From: Alviniconcha marisindica
Taxonomy: Eukaryota; Mollusca; Gastropoda; Provannidae
Direction: 5' to 3'
Length of the DNA: 64,000 nucleotides
NCBI GenBank assembly: GCA_018857735.1
Contig: JABMCL010002162.1
Coordinates: 28,501-92,500, forward strand
Positions 12,231 to 25,035 of this stretch are shown here, piece after piece (position 1 is the first letter of the stretch; every line of letters starts with the position of its first letter). The notes under the pieces were generated by a model, which worked only from the letters and a program-made list of their open reading frames with translations, was not told the DNA's origin and ran no database searches. Both the position numbers and the translations under genes were made by a program.

Positions 12231-12715
12231 AGTTTTGCAGAATTTACGTGAAGCAAGATTCTTGAGAAAGGCAGTAAGAACCATGTCCATGTAAATATCC
12301 TGATTTCGTAAGAAAATGTTTCCATTGCTGGTATAAAAAATGGACAACACAGTGAAAACAAACCATTCTACTAACTTTGACCTGACGCAGAGTGAAAAAT
12401 GCTCTGATAAATGCAAAACCCATTTTGTTGTATTGCTGTTCTTTGTTTTATGCAACTGAAACTGAATAGAACATATGTGATAATCAAGATTATTAATGAC
12501 AGGAGAAAGCGATATTTTATGTCCTCTGGTCCATATTGTACATGACTTACAAGTGTGTAAATTGTGTACTTTATTGTGTACTGTGTATACTTCATTGTGT
12601 ACTGTGTGTACTGCATTGTGTACTGTGTTTACTGCATTGTGTACAGTTGAGTGTGCCAAGCAGGGTTGCCTCCGGACCATGTCCATGAATTGAAATTTAT
12701 TGAAGATAGAGTCGC

Positions 12716-13133
12716 CGTGTCACTGTCTGCCAGTCTCCATGTCACTGTCAGCTAGTCCCCATGTCACTGTCTGACAGTCCCCATGCCACTGTCTGCCAGT
12801 CCCCATGTCACTGTCTGACAGTCCCCATGTCACTGTCTGACAGTCCCCATGTCACTGTCTGCCAGTCTCCATGTTACTGTGCCAGTCCCGATGTCACTGT
12901 CCGACAGTCCCCATGTCACTGTCTGTCAGTCCCCCTGCCACTGTCTGCCAGTCTCCATGTCACTGTCTGACAGTCCCCATGTCACTGTCTGACAGACCTC
13001 ATGTCACTGTCTGACAGACCCGATGTCACTGTCTGCCAGTCTCCGTGTCACTGTCTGACAGTCCCCATGTCACTGTCTGCCAGTCTCCGTGTCACTGTCT
13101 GACAGTCCCCACATCACTGTATGCCAGTCCTGT
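12716..13133. repeat. 22-bp minisatellite, about 18 copies
   Basis: Units of ctgtctgacagtccccatgt plus ca, with ctgcc and ctgac variants. The TGTCTGACA core is nearly palindromic. Confidence 0.9.
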
Positions 13134-14848
13134 CAGCAAGGTGCGTCACTTGCCTTGGCCCTGATGTAACCCTATGAGGTGGACTGGGCTCGGAGCACCT
13201 ACCAACTAACAAACTCATCACTTGCCGACGTAAGTTGTTGCTTTCAGTCCCGCTGAAAAGGAAAGCGTGTTGCTTTCTAGGTATTGACTGTGAACAGTTC
13301 ATTTTCATGAGCAAGCACACTTCATCAGTCCGGGTTACCTTTTGTTTTGGAGGTGCGTGCACCTTTTCCATTGGGACTTTGGCGAGTGAAATGTGAATAG
13401 CTGTGTGTTTTATATTGTGCAACATATCAGCACCTGTGTACCACACATATCTGAGTTCTTGTGGTCCAGTTTGCACATGCTCGGCACGTGCGAGTGTCCC
13501 GGAGCACTGTGTGCCGTTTTTTGTTGTTGTTGGTCTTGTTTTTCTGCAGGCGTAAGATTGCTCACTTTGTGTCGTGAAGTTTATTGCAATGAAATTTCAT
13601 CTGGTTGAGTTTGGGGACTGGGGTGGGGGTATAACATATTATATTGCAGTTACCTTATTGTCTACATGCCTCTGAGGTGTTTCGTCCGTCGTGAACTTCT
13701 TGCAACCATGCCTGGTGTGATGATGCATCATTAGGAATCAAGGCGTCATGCAGGAAGCTCGAATTGTTATTCTCTTGGTCATTGAGATTTCAAACTCTCA
13801 GATTATAATGACCGTGTAGTGAACGTCTTAAAACATGATTGGTGTAACAGTTGCATCAGGAGTCAAAGCATCGTGCAGGAAGTTTGAATTGTTATTCTGT
13901 ATGTCTGTGAGAGTTCAAACTTCTCAAATATAATTGCCACACTTCTGAAACTGATTCAAAATACTCTTTCCGACCAAGTTTGGTATGGTGGTGCCTTACC
14001 AGGAACCAGCGTACTGTTCTGCAAACCGTCTGTGTTGCTGTTTCCAGCAAAAGTCTTACACATAAGAAGGGGAATGTTTTGGGTTGGGTTGCTGTTTTCA
14101 AGATCATGGTCACAGGGTTTGAATTCTCAGAAACGTTCCAGTATGATGAACATCCCTGTTGTGGGCTTGCTATGCAGGTGTACTGTTCTAGAGTGACGTA
14201 CGAAGAGTGCATGGTTTCATATCATGATGTCATAGGGTTCAAATCCTTGGATAAGTGTTTGTCCATTACATATCTTTTGGCCCACTAAGCATTTTGTGAC
14301 CAAACATGGTGTGGCTGTGCATCGTGAATAGACGGGCGTAGGTTTTTTGATATTTGGGCTGATGTCTTTAATGCATTGGTCACGGTGAGGGTTGAATCTT
14401 TGAGAACATTGGATTGTAGGTTATGAGCTGCCAACAAACTTGGTAAGCTGGTGGAACACGTGCACTGTTGCAGAGTTCCAGTTGCTATACGAAGGCCATC
14501 TCAATGAGGGTTTGAATGCTGGGATGAATGAATGCGTGTCATGTCTCATGTACCGTTTAAGCTTTGGCAAGCAAACTAGACGTCCTATTACTGTGTTTAT
14601 GTGTTGGGCTTGCTTTTTGCAGAAAAGGTCAAGGTCACGAGGAAGGTTAAATCCTTTAAGCATTTGTGGGTCTGTCATCAGTTTTGAAATTTTACACTTT
14701 GCAGTTTGGATCCTGGTGTATTATAATGTATTACCAGGAAGAAAAGAGTGGAGAAAATGGGGCTGTGGTGACAGTGTAGACGTAGACGCACTGTGAGGGT
14801 AGCTCGCTGCCCAAGGTGATCTGTCTTCTTGAAGACAGCCTGGTTGGA
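13134..14848 (+). other. Diverged repeated non-coding segment
   Basis: No exon recognised. Blocks resembling atcatgcaggaagctcgaat plus tgttattct recur near 13745 and 13870, followed by phrases about 'ggttcaaatcc' and 'tttgaattctcagaa', suggesting an old tandem array of roughly 100-130 bp units. The + strand is T/G-rich. Confidence 0.4.
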
Positions 14849-15128
14849 TGAGATGGGTCAGCGCTACCAGATGCCTGGCTGAATGCGGCACATTGAGGAG
14901 TGTGTGAGATGGGTCAGCGCTACCAGATGCCTGGCTGAATGCGGCACATTGAGGAGTGTGTGAGATGGGTCAGCGCTACCAGATGCCTGGCTGAATGCGG
15001 CACATTGAGGAGTGTGTGAGTTGGGTCAGCGCTACCAGATGCCTGGCTGAATGCGGCACATTGAGGAGTGTGTGAGTTGGGTCAGCGCTACCAGATGCCT
15101 GGCTGAATGCGGCACATTGAGGAGTGTC
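14849..15128. repeat. 56-bp tandem repeat, 5 copies
   Basis: Nearly identical copies of gatgggtcagcgctaccaga continuing to tgcctggctgaatgcggcac and attgaggagtgtgtga. Confidence 0.93.
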
Positions 15129-15454
15129 AGAGGCGACAGCGGTCTGATGCGTGTGCTTTGTGACGAGGAAAAGAGACGACGAGAGAAGTTTTCCTGCTGT
15201 TCTGAGCGTTATTCTCAAGGCGGAGCCAAGTCTGACGCGTGGCATTCCCAGACCCTGATGTCCATGCAGAAGACTGTTTGTGTCAGGGTGGTGTCATCGT
15301 GTCATTGCGTGGGAGAGATGGGGTTTTCCTCACTCTGTACTTCATTATGTCAACAGTGATGGTTTCCTGGTACCAAATTGTGTAGTTTACCTCCTTAACC
15401 CTTCAGATCTTGCCTGTGTGCTTTGTTGTTATTAGTTGTTGGTTGTTTTTGTTC

Positions 15455-15615
15455 GAGGATGTACCTCTGGTGGAGTTTATGTACCTTGTATTTACATGCA
15501 TGCCGGGTGAGAGTTACCGTAGGCGACTCAGGTCTTTGTTGTTGTACTTGTGTTACGTATTTTGAGTACTAATTATCTCCCTTGTGTGTTGATTCTGTTC
15601 TTGTTGAGTTTTGGT
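15455..15615 (+). repeat. Dispersed repeat, family D
   Basis: Starts gaggatgtacctctggtgga, continues gtttatgtaccttgtattta and gtctttgttgttgtacttgt, and ends near cccttgtgtgttgattctgt. The same order of blocks appears at 55432-55590, and partial copies lie near 51750 and, reversed, at 52081. The copies share an end near ttgttgatt. Confidence 0.6.
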
Positions 15616-16337
15616 TTTGGCGATTCTTGTGTGTGTACTTTGTTGCTGTTAGTAGTTTTTTAGTTTTGTTTTTGTTTTGGGAGGGAAGGGGGGTACTTCA
15701 TACATGTACTCGGACTTGTCAGTGAGCAGAAACAGTTGTGTTGTTTTATGCAAGGCACTAATGTCGGCATAAAGTTTTTGCTCATTCAGCGGGTGCAACT
15801 CTTGAGACAGATGAGTTCTGTGGAGTGTGCAGATGGAATGCACTTCTGGGCTGGCACCCAGTTCCACCAGGTTTTTGGCGCTGGAATTTTTCTGAGTGTA
15901 GTTTTACTTTTGTTTGGTTTAGCCTTGCGCTGAGTGTGATTTTTTGGGGTGTGGGTGGGTGGGTGGGGAGACTGTTCTGATTCCTGTGTCTAGAAAGTGA
16001 GTCTATGTTACGGTGAGTTTTTATGTGTCTTGTGTTTCTACAGAGACTGCGCTCTAGCAATAGCTTTCAATCTTTGTCATGATGATAAACTCCTTTGAAA
16101 TTTGAATTTGTCAGGAGAATTGTAGTCTGCACAAAAAACAACAACAACAGTTGTTGCATTTTCAGTGCACAGCTGAGGGTGACAGAAACCTGAACTTTGG
16201 CCTTTTCTCTGAGGCTGCTTAAAGGCACTGATGGTACATGAGCAGTGTGGGCCGTTACGGTTGAGAGGGACCTGTTGAACCTCATGTGGTCAGACTGCCT
16301 GCCACGCAAGACAGCTGAAACTGAGAGTTCAAAATAA

Positions 16338-16890
16338 GGAGAAGGTTGATGCATTCAACATTGATGCTCTTGTGGGTTAACATAAGGAGAAGGTTGACGT
16401 ATTCAACGTTGATACTACTTGTGGGTTAACAAAAGGAGAAGGATGACGCATTCAACGTTGATGCTCTTGTGGGTTAACATAAGGAGAAGGTTGATACTAC
16501 TTGTGGGTTAACATAAGGAGAAGGTTGACACTACTTGTGGGTTAAAATAAGGAGAAGGTTGACGCATTCAACGTTGATACTACTTGTGGGTTAACAAAAG
16601 GAGAAGGTTGATACTACTTGTGGGTTAACAAAAGGAGAAGGTTGATACTACTTGTGGGTTAACAAAAGGAGAAGGTTGATACTACTTGTGGGTTAACAAA
16701 AGGAGAAGGTTGATACTACTTGTGGGTTAAAATAAGGAGAAGGTTGATGCATTCAACGTTGATACTACTTGTGGGTTAACATAAGGAGAAGGTTGATGCT
16801 ACTTGTGGGTTAACATAAGGAGAAGGTTGACACTACTTTTGGGTTGAAATAAGGAGAAGGTTGACGCATTCAACCTTGATACTACATGTG
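16338..16890. repeat. Variable-length minisatellite (35-60 bp units)
   Basis: Core gggttaacataaggagaagg plus ttgatactacttgtg, with an optional insert gcattcaacgttgat. Roughly 14 cores are present. The short and long unit types are interleaved, which suggests unequal exchange between them. Confidence 0.88.
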
Positions 16891-17220
16891 GGTTACCATC
16901 CTGCGTGACCTCTGGCCTTCCCTTGACTTCAGTCCAAACGGCAGATACTCCTTTGGGTGTGGTGTGGATGCTGGTGAGCTGTTTGGAATATAGCATGCTG
17001 TATTTGGAACAGACAGGTTGGACCGATGCTCCGATCTTTAAACCATGCGGCTCTGCTGACGCATGATCCGTTTGAGATCCAGTTTGGACAGTCCTCCTCA
17101 ACCACGTGGCTGAAATGGCTCATGTATCAGTGCCTTCAGGGAGTTCTTTAAAACTTTGCACAGTGATAAACTTGGTTGAGCTTTGTAATTTCATACTTTA
17201 TTTATTTTTAATTGGGGTGT

Positions 17221-17251
<31 letters not shown>

Positions 17252-19191
17252 TACATGCTGAACAATGAAATTGCCAAGTGGCAGCTTTTTTGTGAGTTGG
17301 CATGTGGTGCATTCACAGTTTGGTCAAGCTTGGAGTGTCGCCAGCTTTTTCCTTTTTGTCAAAATATTTGTGAGAGAAATTTCAAGTTTGCACGATAATA
17401 AACTTGCATTGTGCTTTCTGATTCTGTATACTTCGTTTCTTTGAATTTTTATACTTTCATACCGTGTTTTGACGACCTGTTTGATTAACTTCCAAGGCCA
17501 CAGCGGCACGAGAAAGAGTAACTTGTTCATGCTTAAGTGACAAAGAATCAAAATGCTTTTTATTGCTTTTACTGCACGGTCAGAATTCTTCTGCCCAGAA
17601 GAGTGTGAAAGGGAGAGAAATGGGGCCTTGGTGTCACTAAAGTAGGGCCTTGTTCTGATCCCACGGACAGACAAAACTGTGTGCAGCATTTGTGTCAAAG
17701 GCAGACATATTTTCTTTAAAGATGTGGCTCTGGTTTGTGGTTATAATTTGCTCACAGGTGTATCTTTCAGAAAAGTTGTGTTGCACATTTTTTGTGTGGT
17801 TTTGTTGTCTGAAAACAGAACTTTCTTCCAAGCATGGGACAGGAAAACAACATAGCTCAACCAAAAACACGCAAGTGGTTTAGCTTTTCACTTTCATCGT
17901 TTTTGACCGTTTAGCTGCTAAGTGTCGTTTGGTAGCTTGACAAGGGGATTACCCCGGGAATTTGCCGGCTTTGTCTTGTCCTAATAAATAGTGTTCGTTT
18001 GAACCTTTTATGTGTTTGATCTTGAAAACATGACCAAGATTAATGTCTTTGTTGAAGTTATTCAAGGAAGACAGTGTGCAGTATTTATTATTGTGAATGT
18101 GAGCCATCTGAGCAGCAGTCACTCCTCTTGTTTAATGGATACACAGGTGTGTGTGTTTTTGTTTTGTTTGGAAAAAAAGGTTTGGATTTAAAAAGCATTG
18201 TTCATTTGTGGCCGTTTTATGCATGTGTTGTAATTACCATTGGCGGTTTTGATATTTGAAGCGCACAGTTCTTCTCCCTCTTCAATGCAAGCAGTGTATT
18301 GTGACTGCGCCCAAGCGCTAGCACCAAGATGTCCGCTGTACTGCAGGACATGCATACATGTGCGTTAACTTTTGTCGACAGCAAATCTGCATTGTGTGCC
18401 ATGTGAGCCATATCCGACACATCGCTGGGTCATTCTGTAAAATTGTGCTCCCAAAGGGTCATCCCTTCCCTCGTCTTTGCGGCTGTTTCAGGTTAGGACG
18501 GATTGCATGTGGACTGGATGTGGACTGGATGAGATGAGATGGACCCAAGCCAGAAAGTTGGGCCACTCAGTTTTGAATGCAGCGTTGGAAGTTGCGGGTT
18601 CCAGAGTAGGTCACTGTACCATAGTGATTCAGATGAATGCATCTTGCTGTAGCCAGTTTTGATGAAATTATACATGATGGTGAATGACGGGATGAAATTA
18701 TTCACGACTGGAAATGCTGTGGGTTGTTTAATTGATGTATGCCGACTTTGGTGATAACATTTGTGTCGGTGTGCAAGGAAGCGGGAAACTAAAGCATTCT
18801 GGTTAGGTCAAAACAAAAGAAGATGACTACTGTGTTGAAAAGTGACATGGGGCGTTTCAGTTTGTAATAAACGCACACACATCTGAACCCCCCCCCCCCA
18901 CACACACACCGATCTTTAAACTGTCTCAGTATCGTATATATCTCCTTCACAAAGTAAAACAAAACAAACACAAAACCCGTAGATACGTTTTTCTTGCCAA
19001 AGGTCAGTGTGTTCAGTCAGGCATGATAGTGGTTGCTAGCCTCGTCTTTGGTGAACTGTCTACAAGCTTTAAGGACTGTTGGTCCGCTGCCCATTCTGTG
19101 TGGGATGAGACGGCTGTTAGGGTGGTACCTACTGTCACGTGCACCCCTAGGCTTTGCAGGTGAGAGCTGTACCACTCCCCTTCCCACTCCC
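16891..19191 (+). other. Non-coding stretch, T/G-rich
   Basis: No recognisable exon. Notable pieces are (GT)n then a run of 17 G at about 17217-17250, diverged phrases 'gcacagtgataaacttg' and 'gcacgataataaacttg' near 17160 and 17390, and poly-C near 18890. Confidence 0.45.
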
Positions 19192-19675
19192 GGGGCGGGG
19201 ATAGCTCAGTGGTTAGAGCGCCGGACTCGTGACTGAAAGGTCGTGGGTTCAAATCCCTGCAAGAGCGGTGGGAGAATTTTCTTCTCCAGGGTCGACTTTC
19301 TGTGCTGACTCTAATTTCGGTATCCGTTCCACCCCGTGTTACCGCAGTAGCACATAAAAGATCCCGGTTATTCTGCCAAAGGTGCAGGTGGCAGGTTACA
19401 GCTAAACACGCATACACCTTACGTATGTGGCTTTGCATGAAGTGACATGGTGCATGGTTGTATGGTGTACACAGAACGCGCCGAGATGGCTGCAGTTTCA
19501 TGTGGCACCAGCCATGCCGGCGCTGTAAGTACGCTTCGGTGGATATTCAAAAAAACGCGTTATAAAAAGCTTGTCACTCATGTAGAACCACATGCGAGCG
19601 CAGTGAGTCTGCTCAAGAGAGTGGAGAATAGCGCTGTATAAGTGATCATCAATCATCAATCAATCAATCAATCAA
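19192..19675 (+). mobile_element. tRNA-derived SINE, family A
   Basis: The head is tRNA-like: a box A region tagctcagtggttagagcg and a box B ggttcaaatcc at about 19247-19257. A tRNA-unrelated body follows (agaattttcttctccagggt, agcacataaaagatcccggt, tggcaccagccatgccggcg), with a tail of ATCA repeats at 19648-19675. A short possible target duplication, cactccc, flanks it. Two further copies lie on the minus strand at 29640 and 56385. Confidence 0.88.
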
Positions 19676-20004
19676 CCAATCACTCCCCGTGGTACAGCAC
19701 ATTTCTGCAGAATGACCCCTGCACCAATGAACACCGTGTGTACATGTATTGACTCACGCGTTATTTCAGCTACAGCGGATCACCCCACAGCAAATTTGTA
19801 TATATATATATGAATGTACATTCTGTATTTCTCTGTATTGTCATTTGCTGTGTGCGAACCACATTGGATCACACCTCTACAAGGAGTTCTGTATATTGTG
19901 CATGTCCGTGTATTACTATTGTTACGTGCTGTGTGGGACGGCACTCACCTAGTTACTGCACATCAAGTACAGCGTCTGTTATGAGATTTTGTTCACAATG
20001 AGTC

Positions 20005-20010
20005 AATAAA
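20005..20010 (+). promoter_or_regulatory. Candidate polyadenylation signal AATAAA (+)
   Basis: AATAAAG is followed by GTGTCC, near where the + strand stops being T/G-biased. A second AATAAA lies at 20259-20264. Either could end the transcription unit whose last coding exon is at 798, but a 19-kb 3'UTR would be extreme, so the link is weak. Confidence 0.3.
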
Positions 20011-20544
20011 GTGTCCACAAAATGACACAGCGTCAAAGCATCATTGGAGTTGCGTGTGCAGGGATGCATGAGAGAACACTGGCAGCCAGTTGCGTGTGCA
20101 GGGATGCGTGAGAGAACACTGGCAGCCAGAAACCGAGTTGGGTTCCAGCACCAAAATGCCGGCAGAAATGTGTTCAGAATAAAATTTAAGTAATGTGACC
20201 ATCTCACGGAAGAGAAGTGAGGAAAGACTAGTCTGAAATTTTGGTTGGAAAAATGTTCAATAAATCCTGTCTTGTGCCTCACATGCACCCTGTATGTATC
20301 TGTGCAGTTTAACGTCCTGTCTATGGAAACAACTGTAAACACATTTTCAACTTTTTGGCATAAACCACAATGTCATTTCCCAGGCACCCATTCTTTCAGG
20401 GGAATCATAAAAGCAACAGAGGTAAATCCCCCAACACACACACACACTGAAAAATACAGGGTGCAGAGGAGAAAGCGGAAAACCAAAAGAACAGCAACCT
20501 CTTCATTTGCGTGTGAACAAAAAACACAACAAACAAGGCATTCC

Positions 20545-20560
20545 TTTATTACGCTTTATT
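20545..20560 (-). promoter_or_regulatory. Candidate tandem polyadenylation signals (minus)
   Basis: On the minus strand the sequence reads AATAAAGCGTAATAAAGG, two AATAAA hexamers in 16 bases. They lie at the left edge of the A/C-rich + strand domain that extends to FBXO9. They are candidates for the end of a long FBXO9 transcript, 8.8 kb past its stop codon, or of an unannotated minus-strand unit. Confidence 0.3.
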
Positions 20561-20951
20561 ATTGACAAAATATCACACGGGTTCAACTTCTTCATATTCA
20601 TAGAATATACCACCAAAATACCTCTATTTTGATATGGTATGCTACTTAATTCTCATTAGTACTGTTTAAAGAGTGAAACTGGAAGCCTATATATAATGCA
20701 CAGTACATAAGCTGCTTTGATTTTAGCACATCACACTCCAGAGAACAATAATATGAAACGTCAGTGCGCCAAACGTTAGATTTGAATGAAGAATAAGTGT
20801 GCACACTGACGGCATACGCTGTACTCTACAGAAGAGAACAGAGTTTGTGAATCTTCACTTGCTGCACTGTGTTATTACTGAGATTCATTCTTATGTATGT
20901 TCACAACTATAGTGTATTCTACAGAAGGGCTTGCTATGAAGTGACCTGTGG

Positions 20952-21400
20952 TTGACTGGTTGTTAAAAACCGATGGTCTGTCTGGAGAAAGACCACTGCA
21001 TGACTGGTTGTTAAAAACCGATGGTCTGTCTGGAGAAAGACCACTGCATGACTGGTTGTTAAAAACCGATGGTCTGTCTGGAGAAAGACCACTGCATGAC
21101 TGGTTGTTAAAAGCCGATGGTCTGTCAGGAGAAAGACCACTGCATGACTGGTTGTTAAAAGCCAATGGTCTGTCTGGAGAAAGACCACTGCATGTCTGGT
21201 TGTTAAAAACCGATGGTCTGTCTGGAGAAAGACCACTGCATGTCTGGTTGTTAAAAACCAATGGTCTGTCTGTCTCTGGAGAAAGACCACTGCCTGACTG
21301 GTTGTTAAAAACCGACTGTCTGGAAAAAGACCACTGCATGACTGGTTGCTAAAAACCAATGGTCTGTCTGTCTCTGGAGAAAGACCACTGCATGTCTGTT
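20952..21400. repeat. 48-bp tandem repeat, about 9 copies
   Basis: Units of gactggttgttaaaaaccga, tggtctgtctggagaaagac, cactgcat. Each contains GGTCT paired with AGACC around a short loop, so every copy could form a small hairpin. The unit is a multiple of three, explaining the open frames on both strands. Confidence 0.92.
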
Positions 21401-22097
21401 TATGAGCCATGTTGTATTCTGGACAACGAAGTTTGTAGATGCTCAAAAAACCATGTTGTATTCTAGAGAAATGAACACAGTTGATCACGCATATTCACAA
21501 ACCATGTTGCAATCTGGAGAAGGAAACATAGCTCATGTATATTTACAAATCGTGTTGCATTAGAGAAAAAGGGAACACACAGTTCATGTACATTCACAAA
21601 TCCAGCTGTAGAGAGAAGGAGACATAGTTGACGTATTTTTACAAGCCATTTTGTGTTCTAGCTAAACAGATGCAGCGAATGTTCACTAGCCATAGCTCAT
21701 AATCCTCTGGTGCTAAAAAACCCAGTTCATCATCAACAAGTGCAGACAGCAACACTTTAACACTTTCCCTTCTCATCTCTTTTCTGAAAAGTTTGAAAAC
21801 GCAACAAAGTTTAAAAGAACATCTGACAAACTGAGCGTACATGTACCAGAGTGGTGTTAGTCTGCTTGCATACACGCACACAGAAAACAGGACAAAAGGG
21901 GTACAAATATCTGCCTCAGTTTTGATCTGCTTTCAGCAGGATCCAGTTCAGCTTCTCATTCTGTCAGCGGAGGAGTTAAGTAAGTAAACTGGTGTTTTAC
22001 GCCCAGCCAACATCAACAAAAGAAGAAAATGCACACCACAATAAACAGAACCCAGAAAGAAATGCAATAAAAAACCATCCACCCACCAAAAACACAA
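21401..22097. other. Non-coding, with decayed repeats
   Basis: From 21405 to 21660 diverged phrases 'ccatgttgtattctggaga' and 'cacagttcatgtacattcac' recur at about 60-bp spacing, an old array. A reversed family E SINE end (ttttacgcccagccaac) sits at 21972-22020 next to gtaagtaa. Confidence 0.5.
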
Positions 22098-22230
22098 AAC
22101 ATACAAAATACCTGCTGCTTTTAAATCTACTGCATACCTGCTTCTTTTAAATCCATACCTGCTGCTTTTAAATCTACTGCATACCTGCTGCTTTTAAATC
22201 TACTGCATACCTGCTGATTTTAAATCTACA
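22098..22230. repeat. 26-bp tandem repeat, about 5 copies
   Basis: Units of tacctgctgcttttaaatct plus actgca. Confidence 0.88.
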
Positions 22231-22841
22231 GTATCCAAGGTTCTGCGGGGTTTTTTTTCTTTCTTGTTTAAAAAAAAAATCAACTGAAGTGGGGAACACA
22301 GGTCAGAATTTTTCATCAGGGTATCCTGGAACAAGGCAAAGGGTTCATTTGTTGCAAAACTCTGGCATAATATGATCAAGGCATAGATCTAGGTTTTGGT
22401 GACCTGCAGTCTATCATGTTCCAAGGGCTGGAAGGTCAAGGTTCATGAGCGCAGAAATCTTGGCAACCTACCAAACCCACTGACTGACAGGACCAACCAT
22501 TTCATTGGGTCATTTTCTTCACCACTAAATCTGCTCCGTCGCGGTGACAGAAGGCTTTCTGACTGATCACCAAATCCCAACTTTTGTCCGCCAGAGACGA
22601 AACTGATCAATGGACAGAATCACTGGGGCAATGCAGCCTTTCTCCATCTCTGGTCCAGATGGCAAGACATCTGCTTTTGTGAGTAAGAGACAGCCTGGGT
22701 TCGTTGAAGAACGGTTGTCCGCCATCGCCTTCGTCCTTAAGGTGGCAAAATGCTTGTTGATTACACTGCCACTTTGAGGGGTTTGACACAAGAAGAAAAA
22801 TTAATAAAATAAATGACTGCGAGCGCTGAGTAATCTAAAAC
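22231..22841. other. Non-coding or unidentified stretch
   Basis: The minus strand is open for 74 codons at 22567-22791, but I see no recognisable motif and no convincing splice sites. It is kept as unknown. Confidence 0.35.
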
Positions 22842-23330
22842 CCTACTGGTGTTTTCAAGTCTCTGACTAGTTCTCCCCGGCTTGCGTGGCGCTTTTGAGG
22901 GACAGGCCCTCGCCGGTACAGCCCCTAGTCATCACTGACCCTACTTACCAGCAGGCATGTAGGGGTGGGGTGGGGGTGGGGGTTCAAGTCTCTGACTAGT
23001 TCTCCCTGGCTTGCACAGCCCTTAGCCATCACTGATCGTACTGAACTTACATGGGGGTGGGGTGGGGGGTTGTGTTCAAGTCTCTGACTAGTTCTCCCCG
23101 GCTTGTGTGGTACTTCTGAGGGACAGGCCCTCGCCGGTACAGCCCCTAGTCATCACTGACCCTACTTACCAGCAGGCATGTGGGGAGGGGGTGGGGGGGG
23201 GGGATGGGTGGGGGGGAGGGGGATGGGGGGTTTCAAGTCTCTAACTAGTTCTTCCCGGCTTGCGTGGCGCTTCTGAGGTGAAGGCCCTCGCCGGTACAGC
23301 CCCTAGTCATCACTGACCCTACTTAAGGTC
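22842..23330. repeat. Long-unit (about 110-140 bp) tandem repeat, 4 copies
   Basis: Each copy contains tcaagtctctgactagttct, ccccggcttgcgtggcgctt, caggccctcgccggtacagc and ccctagtcatcactgaccct, separated by G-rich spacers of varying length. The second copy has lost its middle. Confidence 0.88.
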
Positions 23331-23672
23331 CAGAGTACTGCTAACAGGGGAGCTAACTGCTAACATGCCAAGAGTACTGCTAACAGGGGAACTAACTGCT
23401 AACAGGGGAGTTAACTGCTAACAGGCCATGAGTACTGCTAACAGGGGAACTAACTGCTAACAGGGGAGCTAACTGCTAAAAGGCCAAGAGTACTGCTAAC
23501 AGGGGAACTAACTGCTAACAGGCCAAGAGTACTGCTAACAGGGGAATTAACCACTAACATGGGAACTAACTGCTAATAGGGGAATTAACTGCTAACAGAG
23601 GAGCTAACTGCCAACAGGGGAGCTAACTGCTAACAGGGGAGCTAACTGCTAACAGGGAAGCTAACTGGCCAG
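23331..23672. repeat. Short-unit minisatellite (about 15-17 bp)
   Basis: Repeats of aactgctaacaggggagct, with an interspersed longer form containing ggccaagagtactgctaaca. Confidence 0.88.
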
Positions 23673-23923
23673 GAGTGTTCTCTGGCACCCCATTCCAGTC
23701 CCTGATGGCATTAGCAGAAACGCAGATCAGCTGTGCAGGATTTTAGGCGAGACTTAACAGGAGCAGACACCAAACACCGCTTCGTTTCTAGTTTGTTGCT
23801 CCCCAAAGTCCAGCACAGCAGTCTTCAGCAGTAAGACAAAAACAAAAAACAAAAAAATCCCCCCATTTTCCCACGCCCTGCAAAAACAACAACACACACA
23901 CACACAAAAAAAAGCTGACCAGT

Positions 23924-24090
23924 AATCCAAACTGACCAGGTGAGCTAATGAAAACCCTCCCCATCAAACTGACCAGGTGAGCTAATGAAAACCCTCCCCA
24001 TCAAACTGACCAGGTGAGCTAATGAAAACCCTCCCAATCAAACTGACCAGGTGAGCTAATGAAAACCCTCCCCATCAAACTGACCAGACT
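23924..24090. repeat. 37-bp tandem repeat, 4 copies
   Basis: Near-identical units ctgaccaggtgagctaatga plus aaaccctccccatcaaa. Each holds CCAGGTGAGC, a good 5' splice site on the + strand, although no + strand exon is recognised nearby. Confidence 0.9.
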
Positions 24091-24394
24091 GACTCCGTGA
24101 AAGGTGTGAGGACCAATCCTCAACAGCAAAAGGTGACGGGTTCAATCACTTGCTTCATCCACCCCAACTTGAACACCATAGTGGTGGTCGAGGCAGATAG
24201 ACCACAGACAGGTGTGGCTGGGCGCACGGATGTCGGGGAAAGTGCCTCTGAGGTGGGCAAAAACGACAGGACAGCAAAAAACAAACCAAAAATAAGGCAT
24301 ACTGAAAACAATACCTGAATACTTACGTTTGTAACCAAACATATACATGTGCAATGTACTCTCATACAAATAACAGTTTCAGACTGACCCTGTC

Positions 24395-25035
24395 AAGAGT
24401 GAAACCTCCATTCCTATGGCTGTACCAACCCAGTGACCCCCCTCCCCCCCTTATGGCTGTGCCATTCGACGGTGAAACCCCCATTCTTATGGCCATGTCT
24501 GTCGAGTAAAAAATCCATTCTTATGGCCATGACTGCCAAGAGTAAAAAACCATTCTTATGGCCATGGCCATGCCTGTCAAAACCTCCAATCTTACGGCCA
24601 TGACTGCCAAGAGTAAAACTCCCAATTCCTACAGCCATGGACAGTAAAGGGGTCAGGGGTTTAAAAAACACACAATCTTATGGCCATGACTGCCTAGAGT
24701 AAAACCCCATTCTTATGGCCATGATTGACAAGAGTGAAACTCCCATTCCTACAGCCATGGCCATGCCTGTCAAGAGTTAAAAAAACAAACTCATGGCCAT
24801 GACTGCCAAGAGTAAAAAACCCATTCCTTCAGCCAAGAGTAAAAACAACAACAAAAAACAACTCATTCTTATGGCCATGACTGCCAAGAGTAAAACTCCC
24901 ATTCCTTCAGCCAAGAGTAAAAAAACAACCTCACTCTTATGGCCATGACTGCTGAGAGTAAAACTCCCATTCCTTCAGCCAAGAGTTAAAAAACAACTCT
25001 TACGGCCATGACTGCCAAGAGAAAAACACACATTA
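24395..25035. repeat. Irregular minisatellite, about 30-40 bp units
   Basis: Core ttatggccatgactgccaag plus agtaaaactcccattc, with many insertions and A-run length changes. About 15-18 cores are present. Confidence 0.85.

Noticed and set aside
19192..19270. tRNA gene
   Set aside because: Box A and box B are present, but the sequence continues into a body shared with two other copies and ends in an ATCA tail, so it is a SINE head. The family C heads near 55400, 56050 and 61720 were set aside for the same reason.
22567..22791. 74-codon minus-strand frame
   Set aside because: No similarity recognised and no splice-site support.
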